Shown one piece after another: positions 10,250-20,439 of a stretch of DNA of 64,000 nucleotides (positions are counted from its first letter, which is position 1; each line of letters begins with the position of its first letter). Made by a program: the position numbers and the translations under genes. Where the stretch lies: assembly GCF_907165205.1 (NCBI RefSeq), contig NC_058195.1, forward strand, positions 26,680,936 to 26,744,935, given 5' to 3'. Source of the DNA: Coccinella septempunctata. Its lineage: Eukaryota > Arthropoda > Insecta > Coleoptera > Coccinellidae. Under the pieces are notes generated by a model, which worked only from the letters and a program-made list of their open reading frames with translations, ran no database searches and was not told where the DNA came from.

Positions 10250-11460
10250 ATTTTCCTCCAATTTAGGAACTATACCCTCGACCACTTTTCGAATGACTGA
10301 CCATCCATTTCTTCATGGTAGTCACCAGTTTTTTTGGATTGGAAAGTCCAGAGTCCTCCAGTTAAAAAACCAGTGTCACTGCCAATATGACACACTATAA
10401 TTCTTTGCCCTTTGCCTGGAAAAATATATTCACTTCATTTGAAAAACAATGTTGAAATTGTTTTCCACCAAAAAGGTACTTACATCAAGTTTCACAAAAC
10501 TTTGATTGCTCGATCAACGATTTGGCATTCGATTTCCCGAAGGAAATCATTGAAACTTTCATATTTCCGAATATATTGGAGGAGTAGCAGTTGAGAATCA
10601 TCAAATGGGCGTGTATAGATAATTATTTGGTGAAAGAATGATATTCAGAATGCTTATGACCAACTTATCGACTGAAAACTAATTGACGTTCATCCGTCAC
10701 TCGATCGTTGATTCTCTGATCAAGCTTTATGAAACCAAAGGGTTAAACTCAAAATTCAAGACCTTCCCAGACGGATTTTTAATCCAGTAGATAATCCAGC
10801 AAGTAACGCTTGCCGAGAAGATGTAACTGTTTCATCGGTCCACACTTTGGATTTAGTATGACCGGTATTTACCCAAGTTCCATCCAAGCAGTAAATCTTC
10901 CTGTTTTCATCACGGAAGGTCCTAATTTTCGTGAGATAGTTTCTTCTCCAACATTTAATGTCGTCACGGTTCATTAAAAAACTGTTGCGTTGGCGACGTC
11001 CATATTTGAAATTAAGTTTTTCCAATATTATAGAGAAGGTACTCTTCTTAAAATTTGGCAAGTTCGAGTCTTCATTAACTATTTTTAATACTTTCTCTAT
11101 AGTCGGGTGTTCATTTCTGAAGAAAAACTCGTGAACTTTTCGCCGTATTACATTTTTATCGAAATCTGATAAGGACTCCCATTTGGTGTTCCGATTTTGA
11201 TTTGTTGCCGGCTGTGATAGAACACCGGAATTTATGTATTCGGAAATAATTCTCCTAACTCTTCGAGCTCCAATGCCAACTCTCTGCAACTCGGAGTTCT
11301 ACGTCCTTTAAACACATTCCTGCATTTTGAATAATCTCAATTTTATAAGTATTCAAAATCATATCTTTTATCTCGGCACTGAAGTGTCGTTTCAGACGTC
11401 TCTTTTTTGGAGGACTTAAGTCAACACGCGATTCCTCAGCTGTATCAGTACTTGACATTA
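10250..11460 (-). pseudogene. Tc1/mariner transposase, N-terminal and central parts
   Basis: On the minus strand the protein begins about 11460 (MSSTDTAEESRVDLSPPKK) with a basic helix-turn-helix region (11289-11000), then the catalytic core: IYCLDGTWVNTGHTKSKVW carries the first aspartate, followed by SSRQALLAGLSTGL (to about 10770). The next block, IVCHIGSDTGFL and KKTGDYHEEMDG, lies at about 10415-10290. A one-base shift near 11280 changes frame, and about 330 bp (10421-10750) separates the last two blocks. That interval is flanked by GT...AG and may be an intron or a further insertion. Stops near 10270 complete the inactivation. Confidence 0.8.
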
Positions 11461-11712
11461 TCTTAAATGCTTGTAACTTGAATAACTTGCTACAACTATA
11501 AACCAATTTACGAAAGAAAAAGCAATGAATGATCTCTGCAGTTCTGCACAACAATTCGCATACAATCAATGAATCAAACGTAATGCGGTACTGCATTACT
11601 CCCACCTGCAAACATGGCGTTCCTGATGCTTTGACCAATAAGAGGAGTACCTTAAATAAGATCACGCGTTGGTCAGTTTGTTTACGCTGGCCTCTCGGAT
11701 TTGGATAGACTA

Positions 11713-11756
11713 TATAAGTCATCTGAAGTTGATCGCATACTCATTTGAGATTAATT
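11713..11756 (+). repeat. BEL 5' LTR, right part
   Basis: TATAAGTCATCTGAAGTTGATCGC and the following bases match the end of the 3' LTR at 20389-20430. The LTR ends at GATTAATT, immediately before the primer-binding-site-like sequence. Confidence 0.85.
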
Positions 11757-11780
11757 ATTGGTGCCGTGAAACCCGGGAAG
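11757..11780 (+). promoter_or_regulatory. Primer-binding-site-like sequence of the BEL element
   Basis: TGGTGCCGTGAAACCCGGGA starts two or three bases after the LTR end. TGG at this place is the usual start of a site complementary to the 3' end of a tRNA. I did not assign the tRNA. Confidence 0.6.
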
Positions 11781-12162
11781 TAATCTAAAATCCTCTAAAT
11801 TCAGTCTATTTTTTCCATTTCTGTTTATCTGAATATTTAATCTCAAATTCATCATTTTGTTTCCATTCGAATAGGTTAATTGAATTTACTACACGGCAAT
11901 CCTTATCGCGCTGTCATCTGTTTTCATCTTCAGCGATAAGCGTGTGCATCAGGTATTTATTCCGGAATTCTTTCGAAGTAAATTCGCATCTTAGAATAAT
12001 TACAAGTTCACAGTATTATTGTTGTAATTTCGAGTGTTGCATTCAACGTCATCTGTTTATTATCTTCACTGATGATCAATCAATCGTCTGTTCATTGCTT
12101 CTTCGGAATCCCCGTGAATAATTTTGTTCTTTTTACATACCGGGGTCGGTCAGCAAAGTCGG
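11781..12162 (+). other. BEL untranslated leader
   Basis: Sequence between the primer-binding site and the gag start; no frame or other element recognised. It repeats motifs such as TCATCTG and CAGCGATAAG/CACTGATGAT, possibly part of packaging or dimerisation signals, which is speculation. Confidence 0.45.
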
Positions 12163-12335
12163 AATGCCGTCGATAGACAAATTGAAGGCCTCTATCGCCG
12201 AGTCGATGGTCAAGCGCGAGAATGCATTCACCGCAGCTAACATGTGCCTGACTGAATTGACCAGGTTGGAAAAATCATTCAGGGAAGCTGAACGTGACGA
12301 ATCACCTTCCAAATTTCTTCGAAACTTGCCTGCAT
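12163..12335 (+). pseudogene. BEL Gag, N-terminal segment
   Basis: Starting at ATG 12151-12163 region, the plus strand encodes PSIDKLKASIAESMVKREN and continues LTRLEKSFREAERD up to NLPA, an N-terminal helical segment typical of BEL/Pao Gag. The frame is cut at about 12335 by the tail of an inserted minus-strand LINE and resumes after 13590. Confidence 0.75.
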
Positions 12336-13590
12336 AATAATAATAATAATAATAATAATAATAGTTTATTAATCCCCTAAGACACCACGGTGTATGAGAC
12401 AAGTCATTATACATAACAATTTAGCCCTCATTAACAATTTGGGGGCAATCTTGATAAAATTCATTTACAGAATAATAACATTTACTTAACAATATATTTT
12501 TAATTTTCTTTTTGAAATGTACATAATTAAGGGACTTTATAGTTTTTGGTAAACAGTTATACATTTTAATACACTGATAGGAGGGAGAGTTCTCAAACCT
12601 TCGTGTCCTATGCTTCGGCACAAGCAGGATGTCCTGATTTCTTGTCTGATATTTATGGTTATCGGATAATTTGGACCATTTATCAATATTTTCCTTGGCA
12701 TAAACCAAACATTTTAATATATAAATGCATGGCAATGATAACAAACCGTGAGCAATGAGTGTAGGTCGACATGATGTACGAGTACTAAGATTGAAAATTC
12801 GACGTATAATTCGTTTCTGGGCAACAAAAGCTCTGTTGAAATCTACACAGTTACCCCAGACTAGGATATTATAGGAAAGTTGACTATAGGCAAGGCTATA
12901 ATAGACTTGAATTAGTGAACTGAGGGGCAGGGAATCCCTTACTCTATTTATGGCAAAGAATGAAGAGTTCAGCTTTTTGCAGAGCATATCAACATGCGTG
13001 GACCAGCTCATTCTTTTATCCATGTATATACCCAAGAATTAACAATGGTCAGAAGAAGTAATCACGAAATTGGAATAACGTAACTCTAACGTATCATCAG
13101 GAATGCCCCTTGAACCAAAACACATGCAAACTGTCTTGTTCACATTTACAACAACTCTGTTAGCCCGGCACCAACAAGTGAACTGCTCTATAATAGCTTC
13201 ACACGCATGGCGAAGCTCCTCCCTACTCCGTGCTGAAACCACAACCGAAGTGTCGTCTGCAAAGAGAACCAACAAAAAAAGAGCAATGTGAAGAGGTAAG
13301 TCATTTATGAACAATAAAAACAAGAGTGGTCCCAGAACGGAGCCCTGAGGAACCCCACAATCCACATCAAACATTTCCGAATACGTTGAACCCACTTTCA
13401 CGCGCATATGCCTTTGATTTAGATAACTACGCAGCCAATCAAGAAATATTCCCCTGAAACCCAGGTTATAACATTTAGTAAGAATAAATTCAAAAGAAAG
13501 CGTGTCAAAGGCACAAGACAAATCAAAAAATAAACCAGCAACAAGTAGGTTTCTATCCATACATTCGTGCACACATTCATATTCATTCAT
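12336..13590 (-). mobile_element. 5'-truncated LINE inserted in BEL gag
   Basis: A minus-strand non-LTR element with an (AAT)n-type tail (seen on the plus strand as a run of ATA units at 12335-12363). Two collinear frames encode RT: 13590-13039 has GLFFDLSCAFDTLSFEF, CGVPQGSVLGPLLFLLFIND and the catalytic LFADDTSVV; 13035-12421 has LGIYMDKRMSWSTHV and a C-terminal region with LLSKCYYSVNEFYQD. They are separated by a single in-frame stop at 13036-13038. Endonuclease and ORF1 are absent, as expected from 5' truncation. It is the same family as the LINE at 20440-26990 but a separate copy. Confidence 0.85.
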
Positions 13591-14338
13591 TCATATTCGT
13601 GCCGCCCACAGCCGCATAACTGCATCTTCGTCTGTTGCCAGTGTTGCAGCGCCTTCCTCATCGTCGGTTGAGTTTCCGATTCCTCGGGTTGAGTTGCCCT
13701 GCTTTTCCGGTAAAATCGAGGAATGGCCGGGATTTATTGCTCTCTTCGACGCCCTAATGCACCAAAGTAACTCTCTAACGCCCGTTCAGAAATTTCATCT
13801 GCTGTCGTTGGCTCCTTCCGGTGAGGTGGCATCAGTGATCTCCGGATTCGAGATGAATTCGGCCAACTATCTTCTGCCTTATCAGGCCCTTCACTATCGC
13901 TACCAGAATCCCTGGCGTCTGGCAGATCTTTACGTGAACTAGATTTTAGAGTCCCGGTCAGCATCTGTGTCTTCTTTGCCACAATTGAAGCGGTTCATCA
14001 CCACCCATCAGAACGCCATAAATGCCATCAAGGCGCTGCCAATAATAGATCTGGCAGACTATCTTCTTCTTTCGATCCTCCACTTGGCACCTACCACCTC
14101 GCCCCTTTCAGCTTCCCACACGGAAGAGATTCCCCCTCGACGGACCAATGTTCTTCTTTGCCTCCTGCCTGACCCAGGTCTCCAATCCGCGCTGTCATCT
14201 CAGTCAGGGGTAGATATCGCGAGACTTCTAGGCCATCTGGTTCTGTATCATCTCGAGCGTCCCTCGCTTCTCCGTCTCGTCACTCTTGCTCCACCTCCGG
14301 AAGCGGTACCGATTGACTATCATCTCGTAGTCATCTAA
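13591..14338 (+). pseudogene. BEL Gag, main part
   Basis: After the LINE, Gag resumes with FPIPRVELPCFSGKIEEWPG and FIALFDALMHQSNSL, the conserved core also seen in the element at 819-2516, followed by SANYLLPYQALHYRYQNP. A frame break at about 13940 leads to the segment 13967-14338 (LKRFITTHQNAINAIKALP). This last part would normally be followed by zinc knuckles, which I do not see clearly here; a deletion or decay at about 14240-14340 may explain this. Confidence 0.75.
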
Positions 14339-14343
14339 CCCCA

Positions 14344-14988
14344 ATGAGCAAACATCCGTCGTCGTCCTTTCATCTGCTCTCCTCCAGTCATCTGTACTCA
14401 TCTCCACGATCTTCCTTGCGCCGAAACAATAATTCCGACCACCTCATGCCTACTGCTTGGATACGTCTTGATAGCCGGCAGAATGTCGTGTTCGGTCGTG
14501 CTCTTTTGGATTCAGGTTGTCAACACACCCTCATCACCCGAGATTGGGCCTCCAAGCTTCGTCTGCACATTCACCCTGAAACTATTCAACTTCGCACCTT
14601 GAGTAACGCGGATCAGTTTCGCATCCAAGGATACGCATACGTCACCCTCTGTCACCAGGGAGATCCTCCCCATCGTATCATTAAAGCCTACGTTATTGAC
14701 AGCCACATAGATCCCCTTCCTGTCAAAGCGTTCAATGGCCGGTGGCCTGAATTTCAGCATCTCACCCCACTCTTCTATATTCCTCGTACCATAGGGATGT
14801 TGATTGGCTCGGATGTGCTCCCTCATCTTATTCTTTCTAGCACGATGCTTCCGTCAGCTGAGCTTCCAGGTGCATTGTCCACCACCTTAGGTTGGTTACC
14901 CTATGGGCCATATGCTCGTCATCGCAAAACGACCAAGCATGTCTCGTTCTCACCTGACACTGTCAGTAGTCAGGATCGGCGTCCTTGA
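14344..14988 (+). pseudogene. BEL aspartic protease region
   Basis: The frame reads TAWIRLDSRQNVVFGRALLD then SGCQHTLITRDWASKL: the LLDSG active site of the BEL/Pao aspartic protease. Downstream, GMLIGSDVLPHLILS and LSTTLGWLPYGPY correspond to the conserved IGxD and FGW-like segments that precede RT. It is open for 214 codons. A serine-rich stretch follows (15052-15280), repetitive in TCATCTG/CATCGTCT, before the RT. Confidence 0.8.
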
Positions 14989-15284
14989 AGAACTCATCAG
15001 GCTTCACGTCCGATAACTTCTCCATCATATTTTGCAGGGTCACCGTCTGCTGTGTCTTCTCCATCGCCTTCTCATCCAGATTCCCTTCGCCCAGTGACTG
15101 CCTTCAATTCTTCATCTGATACTTCTCCATCGTCTTCTGCAGGGTCGTCATCCGCATTGTCTCTTCCATCATCCTCTCAGCATGACGCTCCTCGCTCAGT
15201 GTCTGCTTGTCCCTCTTCTTGTGACAGGACTCTCTCATCTGACGCATCTCGTCAAATCTTATCCTTTGATAGGATGGGTCTTTC

Positions 15285-16523
15285 TGTCGTTCCTTATCTT
15301 CAAACTATTTCGCTGAGCTCCGCGAGCACTCGGATCAGGAACTTGTCAACATCGTACGACGGTTTTGGGAACTCGATAAGGTACCTGACTTGCTCCTTTT
15401 GACAAACGCTGAGGAAGAGTGTGAGGTCCTGTATCGCGCTGATGTCAGCCGTAACTGTTGGTCTGCCCTTATTATCTCATCAGCTGGGCTGCTGGGCACC
15501 TCTGTCAATGTGGCGACTAGGCAATTTATTCGGTTAAAGCATCGTCTAGATAATAACCCCGACCTTCGCAGCGCCTATCATGAGTTCATGAGAGATTATC
15601 TCGAAAGCGGCCATATGGAATTGGTCCCTGAATCATCTGACCGTCCTCGATATGAACCGTACTATATTCCTCATCATCCTGTACATCGTCCGGATGATCC
15701 ACCTACTAAGATAAGAGTGGTCTTCAACGCATCTTGCGCATCATCTAATGGTAAGTCCCTCAACGATCTTCTGCTTACCGGCCCTAAACTGCAAACGGAC
15801 ATTTCTATTCTTCTTCTTCGTTTTCGTCTGCATCGATTTGTCTTCACTGCCGATATCAGACAGATGTATCGACGAATTCAGATACGCCCTGAGCAGAGAG
15901 ACTATCAACGCATTGTCTGGCGTTTCGCCAAACAGGAACCTTCCCAATATTATCGTTTGAACACTGTCACCTATGGACTTTCTGCCGCTCCTTTTTTGGC
16001 ACTTAGGACTATTCGGCAGCCGGCTTCTGATGAGGGGCCTAAATTTCCTGTATTGCTGGATGAGATTTATGTCGATGACATCTTGACAGGCTGTTCATCC
16101 GAATCTGAAGCTCTTGAACTACGACAGCAAATTCAGGATCTACTCATGGCGGGCGGTTTTGAGCTGCGCAAATGGGCCTCTAATCATCCTTCTCTGCTGG
16201 ACGGTATTCCTCCTGAACATCGTCGAGACTCCTCCTCTATTGACCCCCTTCTTCTTGACCGTGAACCAAGTCTCAAGATTCTGGGACTTGGTTGGAACCC
16301 TACATCTGATCACTTTTTCTACTCGGTACGCCTGACTTCAACGACAGTCAGCAAACGAACTGTGCTGAGTCAGATGGCCAGAATCTTCAATCCTTTGGGA
16401 TGGCTAGCTCCTATCACTTTCTACGCCAAAAGCTTTTTCCGTCAGCTCTGTCTTCTTCATCTGGAATGGGACCAACCTCTTTCGAATGAATCCCAGCCTT
16501 CGTGGTTGCGGTTTCAATCCTAG
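15285..16523 (+). pseudogene. BEL reverse transcriptase
   Basis: Reverse transcriptase of the BEL polyprotein. The reading frame starts upstream of any methionine, at about 15305, with EHSDQELVNIVRRFWELDKV. Then come RYEPYYIPHHPVHRPDDPPT, IRVVFNASCASSNGKSLND, a palm segment FTADIRQMYRRIQIRP, the TYGLSAAPFLALRTI segment and the catalytic LLDEIYVDDILTGC. The thumb (LGLGWNPTSDHFFYSV; MARIFNPLGWLAP) is present. The catalytic residues look intact. A frame change near 15285 precedes it and a stop at 16521-16523 ends it before RNase H. Confidence 0.88.
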
Positions 16524-17145
16524 CTTCCCACCTTGGCAGAACTTATAATCCACGATTCATCCCTGCCGTGCAGTCTTCAGCTCATCCGCTGATTGGCTTC
16601 TGTGACGCATCTGAGTCGGGCTACGCTGCAGTCATCTTTGCAATTCTACATCATCTGATCAATACCACGTGTCTCTTCTAGCGGCCAAATCTAAAATCGC
16701 TCCCTGCAAAGCTGTGACCCTGCCTCGTCTTGAACTGTGCGGTGCCCATCTGCTCGCAAAACTCATGCATCATCTGTCCACCCGCGTTCTGCCGAATATC
16801 ACAACTGAGTGTATTGCCTTTTGTGACTCTTCCGTTGCTTTGTCGTGGATCCGCGGTGAAAGTCACAGATGGAAGACATTTGTTGGCAATCGAGTCGCTG
16901 AGATCCAGGATTTGATTCCTTCAGTTTGCTGGAGGCATATGGTGTCTAAAGACAATCCAGCGGATTGTGCCTCTCGAGGATTGATGCCCGCGGATATTCA
17001 TCATCACCATTTATGTTGGCGTGGTCCTCCTTGGCTTTCGCTCGCCTCATCTTCGTGGCCTCTTTCCTCTGTTGATTCATCTCAAACTGAACAAGTGGAG
17101 GTCGAGGCCAAGCCGATCTCCACTTTCATGTTAGCAGCCATCTAA
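16524..17145 (+). pseudogene. BEL RNase H region
   Basis: The RNase H-like domain follows RT in broken frames: LIGFCDASESGYAAVIF at about 16590 carries the first acidic residues, and 16669-17145 reads LPRLELCGAHLLAKLM, CIAFCDSSVALSWIRGES and VSKDNPADCASRGL. These blocks are in the order expected for BEL/Pao. One frame change near 16665 and a stop at 17143 interrupt it. Confidence 0.82.
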
Positions 17146-17157
17146 GATGAACCCACC

Positions 17158-18290
17158 TTGACCGAACGTTTCTCCTCGTATCTTCGTCTCAAACGTTCGA
17201 CTGCCTTTTGTCGACGTTTCATTCTAAATGCTCGTAATTCATCTTTACCTCGCTCAGGTTTCCTCTCCTCTATTGAGCTCCAGGAGGCCGAGATCTGTTT
17301 GATCCGTCTAGTCCAATCTGTTCATTTTGCCGAGGAGCTAGCTGAGCTTCAGAAACCGTCTTCCCGTCATCGGCTTATTATGAAACTCCACCTGTTTTGC
17401 GACGAGCATAGACTCCTGCGTGTTGGAGGTCGCCTTTCATCCTCTCTATTACCATATCGACACAAACATCCGGTTCTTCTGCCAAAGAATGATCATCTCA
17501 CTCATCTGATCATCGATGATGCCCATCTTCGTCTTCTGCACGCCGGTGCTCTCGCTACTCACTCGTTCATTCGCCGACGTTATTGGATTTTGAACGCTCG
17601 TAATGTGGTGCGTAATCATCTGCGCAAGTGCAATAGATGCTTTTCCTGCAAACCCCGTCCTCTAATTCAACCAATGGGTAATCTTCTACCTGAGTGGCTA
17701 TCCTCTGCTGCGGCTTTTCTCACCACTGGCGTTGACTACGCAGGCCCATTTTATGTAACCAGTGCACGACTGCGTGGAGCCGTTAGCACCAAGGCATATC
17801 TAGTTGTCTTCATCTGTTTCACCACCAAAGCGGTTCACCTAGAATTGGCATCTGAGCTGTCCACCACAGCCTCATTGCAGCTTATCGTCGCTTCGTTGCA
17901 CGCCGAGGTCATCCTTCCGTTATCTTTTCCGATAACGGGACCAACTTAGTGGGTGCACATAACTACCTTCGTGACCTTGGCCGCTTATTGTCTACTCCGC
18001 AACATCAGCAAAGTCTTTGTGATGCAGCCTCGTCTTCCAGAACTGACTGGCGATTCATACCACCTTCCAGTCCTCACTTTGGCGGCTTTTGGGAGGCCGC
18101 TGTCAAATCTGCTAAGCACCATCTCACTCGCGTTATCAGGGAGCAAAAACTCACTTACGAGGAGTTCCTCACCGTCTGCACTCAGGTTGAGGCAATCCTC
18201 AACTCTCGTCCTCTGTATCTCCCATCGTCTGACCCTTCTGATTTTGAGGCCCTCACACCAGGGCATTTTCTGGTGTTCCGCTCCTCCTGA
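17158..18290 (+). pseudogene. BEL integrase
   Basis: Integrase of the retrotransposon. The zinc-binding N-terminal domain shows HLIIDDAHLRLLHAGALATH and the paired cysteines CNRCFSCKPRP. The catalytic core has the first aspartate in TGVDYAGPFYVT, the second in FSDNGTN (about 17925-17945) and the glutamate in GGFWEAAVKSAKHH, the D,D-35-E arrangement. A frame change between about 17900 and 17930 separates the first aspartate from the rest, and another near 18285 ends the segment. The residues themselves are intact. Confidence 0.87.
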
Positions 18291-18618
18291 TAAAGATGTC
18301 AGTTCCGTGTCTGTAAACCGTCTGTCTCGTTGGCAACTAGTCCAACGATTTCAGCAGAACTTCTAGAAGCGTTGGCGTCAGGAGTACTTGCATACCTTGC
18401 AACAACGTAACAAGTGGTTGCATCCATCTACTCCCATCCTTCCAGGTACCGTTGTCATCATTCGAGATGATAATCTTTCTCCTCTGAAGTGGTCTATAGG
18501 CCGCATATCGTCTGTTTTTCTAGGGGCTAATTCCACCACTCGAGTAGCTGATGTTGCTACTACTTCTGGGACAATTCGACGACCAGTCGTTAAATTGTGT
18601 CCTCTTCCAACTCAGTAG
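18291..18618 (+). pseudogene. BEL integrase C-terminal region
   Basis: This segment contains LSRWQLVQRFQQNF, a stop at 18364-18366, then WRQEYLHTLQQRNKW and DDNLSPLKWSIGRI, the characteristic C-terminal domain of BEL/Pao integrases (DNxPxxxWxxGRI). It ends at a stop at 18616-18618 (VVKLCPLPTQ), about 75 bp before the 3' LTR. Confidence 0.8.
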
Positions 18619-18673
18619 ATTGCTGCTAGCTCCTTTCGTCTGTTCACTCCTTTCGATTCATCTTACTGAAGCA

Positions 18674-18692
18674 GACTTCAGGGCGGGCGGCA
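18674..18692 (+). promoter_or_regulatory. Polypurine tract-like sequence before the 3' LTR
   Basis: AGGGCGGGCGGCA lies directly before the LTR start TGGCCGATCG, the position where plus-strand DNA synthesis is primed. It is purine-rich but contains several C, so it is a weak example. Confidence 0.5.
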
Positions 18693-18747
18693 TGGCCGAT
18701 CGTGAGTTGGGTTGCCTGACTCCGGTTTGTCAGGCGCCGACGAAAGA
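18693..18747 (+). repeat. BEL 3' LTR, left part
   Basis: TGGCCGATCGTGAGTTGGG through GCGCCGACGAAAGAA matches the start of the 5' LTR (9062-9114). It is interrupted by a PLE fragment and resumes near 20018. Confidence 0.88.
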
Positions 18748-18905
18748 ATTTTTTTGATCATATTAACAACAAAGAAACTACAATAAAATTTACAATGGAA
18801 TTAGAGCAGGATAACAAAATTTAATTCCTAGATGTTTCAATAAAAAAGTTTTCGAATTATTTTGAAACGAGCGTATACCGAAAAAAGACACATACTAATA
18901 GATAT

Positions 18906-19660
18906 TTGAATTTTTATTCCAATCACCAAGTAAGTGTCAAAAGAGGTATCATTAAAACACTTTATGATAGAGCTAATTTAATTTCATCTACACCCGAAAT
19001 TAGAAATAATGAAGTTGACTTCATTAAACATTTTCTTAGGCATAATCAATACCCGGAAAATTTTATTGAAAAAACAATATTAAATTTAGAGAGAAAAATG
19101 ACTAACCAAAATCGTAATAATGATCAGGAACAACCAACAATCCGTCAAGAACAACCAAATTTGTTGAATGTAATTCCTTATGTTAATGGCCTTTCAGAAA
19201 AAATAAGAAGAATCGGTTCGAAGTTCAACATACGAACTGTTTTTTAAAACGCAAAATGATTTAAGATCTATATTAACAAAAACTAAACCTTTGAACGAAA
19301 AACAAAAATCAAAAATTTGTATTCACAACATACCCTGTATTTGTGGTAAAACTTATACAGGTGAAACGTCCTCTAGAAATAACAAAACGCGAACATAAAA
19401 ATAATATTAAAAATAGAGAAATTAATCGATCACAAATCGTAGATCATATTTGTTCTAATACGGGAGACCACATGATGGATTGGGACAACACTATAATTTT
19501 AATGACAGAACCAGACCATTTTAAACGAAAAATTAAAGAGTCTACGTGTATTCTATTAGATCAAGATAATAATTTGGCAAATTGTTCGATAGGAATAGAT
19601 CATATTTGCATCAATTTACTAAGGAAGGAACTGTCATCCGGTAATTTCAAAATTAAATGA
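18906..19660 (+). pseudogene. PLE RT thumb and GIY-YIG endonuclease
   Basis: The segment 18906-19247 (VKRGIIKTLYDRANLISS, FIKHFLRHNQYPENFIEK) is followed in another frame by 19250-19660, which holds the endonuclease: NIPCICGKTYTGE and a basic REHKNNIKN segment, then CILLDQDNNLANCSIGID. The GIY-YIG catalytic tyrosine in TYTGE is present. A stop at 19245 and a shift at about 19365 disrupt it. Confidence 0.8.
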
Positions 19661-19754
19661 ATCAACGTTTCTATGCAGTCTCTGTTTCTGTGTGTTGACA
19701 ATTAATGTCAAAAAAAAAAGCGACAATTCAGAAGATTTTCAAAAATAGATTTTT

Positions 19755-19795
19755 CGTCTGATGAAGGAGTCTGATATAGACTCCGAAACGTTACA
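19755..19795 (+). ncRNA. Hammerhead ribozyme motif of the PLE
   Basis: CTGATGA (19758-19764), a 7-bp stem GGAGTCT/AGACTCC with a five-base loop, then GAAAC (19785-19789) and GTTAC. This is the canonical hammerhead core, with one extra A between CTGATGA and stem II. Position and orientation, after the GIY-YIG domain, match PLE terminal repeats. It is the best ribozyme candidate in the window. Confidence 0.75.
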
Positions 19796-20017
19796 ACCTA
19801 GAATTATAATTTCAACGTTATTTATTTTCAGTTCATTGTCAGGCAACAATTTTTTCTAGTTAATCTGCTCTTGACAAATCAGTGCAAGAATTTACGCAGG
19901 AGCAAATCGATGATTTCATTTTTTAATTGATTTTGTTTCAGAGATTGGGAGTGAAAACCCCAAAAAGTTTTTGAAGAAATGAAGAATCCTCCCAGAATAA
20001 ATTTCAATCGATATCCA

Positions 20018-20430
20018 AAAACTTTGGTGTCCGTCACGACAATTATATTTCGTATCATCGCCGGACGCGCCGAAATCGATCTCGCAAAAGCCCAAATTCT
20101 TCTATTCTATCTTCTTATATATCGCCGAAATCATTGCACCATATATATCATCTCTATATATTGCGAGTGAATAAAAGTAATATTGAGCAACTTCAAGTGA
20201 AGTGCCGTGTATCCTTCATCTATCGTGCCACGGAGCTAAAAGCAGAAGAAGGGTTGTTTCCGTGTTTCCCTTCCCTTAGGAACCCCCTTTCTGATACCAG
20301 ACCAGTGGAGATTCATCTGAGTTTCGACTTCACCCAGTTAGGGTAGGTAAGAGAATTTTAACTTGTTCAGTTGCTCAATATCTATATATAAGTTATCTGA
20401 AGTTGATCGCATACTCATTTGCGATTAATT
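20018..20430 (+). repeat. BEL 3' LTR, right part
   Basis: From CGTCACGACAATTATA to GCGATTAATT it aligns with the 5' LTR, including the polyadenylation-like AATAAAAGTAATATTGAGCA. It ends at 20430 followed by the target duplication AGAGAG. A small duplication (TTCTTCTATTCTATCTTCTT) distinguishes it from the 5' copy. Confidence 0.88.
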
Positions 20431-20439
20431 AGAGAGGAA

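Larger units (their letters stand above)
9474..11712 (-). mobile_element. Tc1/mariner-type DNA transposon inserted in the BEL 5' LTR
   Basis: Terminal inverted repeats run from about 9472 (TATAGTATATCCAAATCC...) to 11712, whose reverse complement reads TATAGTCTATCCAAATCC. They continue through GAGGCCAGCG(G)TAAACA, with a few mismatches. Both junctions sit at TA dinucleotides within the LTR sequence, fitting the TA target of Tc1/mariner elements. Inside, a broken transposase gene lies on the minus strand. Exact end bases are ambiguous because TA is repeated at the target. Confidence 0.85.
18748..20017 (+). mobile_element. 5'-truncated Penelope-like element inserted in the BEL 3' LTR
   Basis: Plus-strand PLE fragment, starting within the RT. 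The first part has FLDVSIKKFSNYFETSVYRK, then KKTHTNRYLNFYSNHQ and VKRGIIKTLYDRANLISS (to 19245), the RT thumb/linker of PLEs. The GIY-YIG domain follows (19250-19660: IHNIPCICGKTYTGE), and a hammerhead motif at 19758-19789 lies downstream. The LTR sequence flanking it on both sides is continuous once the fragment is removed. Two frame breaks are visible. It belongs to another PLE lineage than copies 1-3. Confidence 0.85.
9062..20430 (+). mobile_element. Complete BEL/Pao LTR retrotransposon carrying three nested insertions
   Basis: The element is bounded by a direct duplication (AGAGAG at 9056-9061 and 20431-20436; GAGAG if the LTR ends one base later). Its parts are all in order: 5' LTR (9062-11756, interrupted), a tRNA-primer-like site, gag (12163-14338, interrupted), protease, RT, RNase H, integrase (to 18618), a purine-rich tract and the 3' LTR (18693-20430, interrupted). 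Removing the insertions leaves roughly 6.6 kb, normal for the superfamily. The coding region has at least eight stops or frame changes, so it is inactive. Later arrivals are a Tc1/mariner element, a LINE and a PLE. Confidence 0.9.

Noticed and set aside
13502..13600. Start of the plus-strand frame 13502-13942 as part of BEL Gag
   Set aside because: The first part is antisense to the inserted LINE; Gag sequence resumes only after about 13590.
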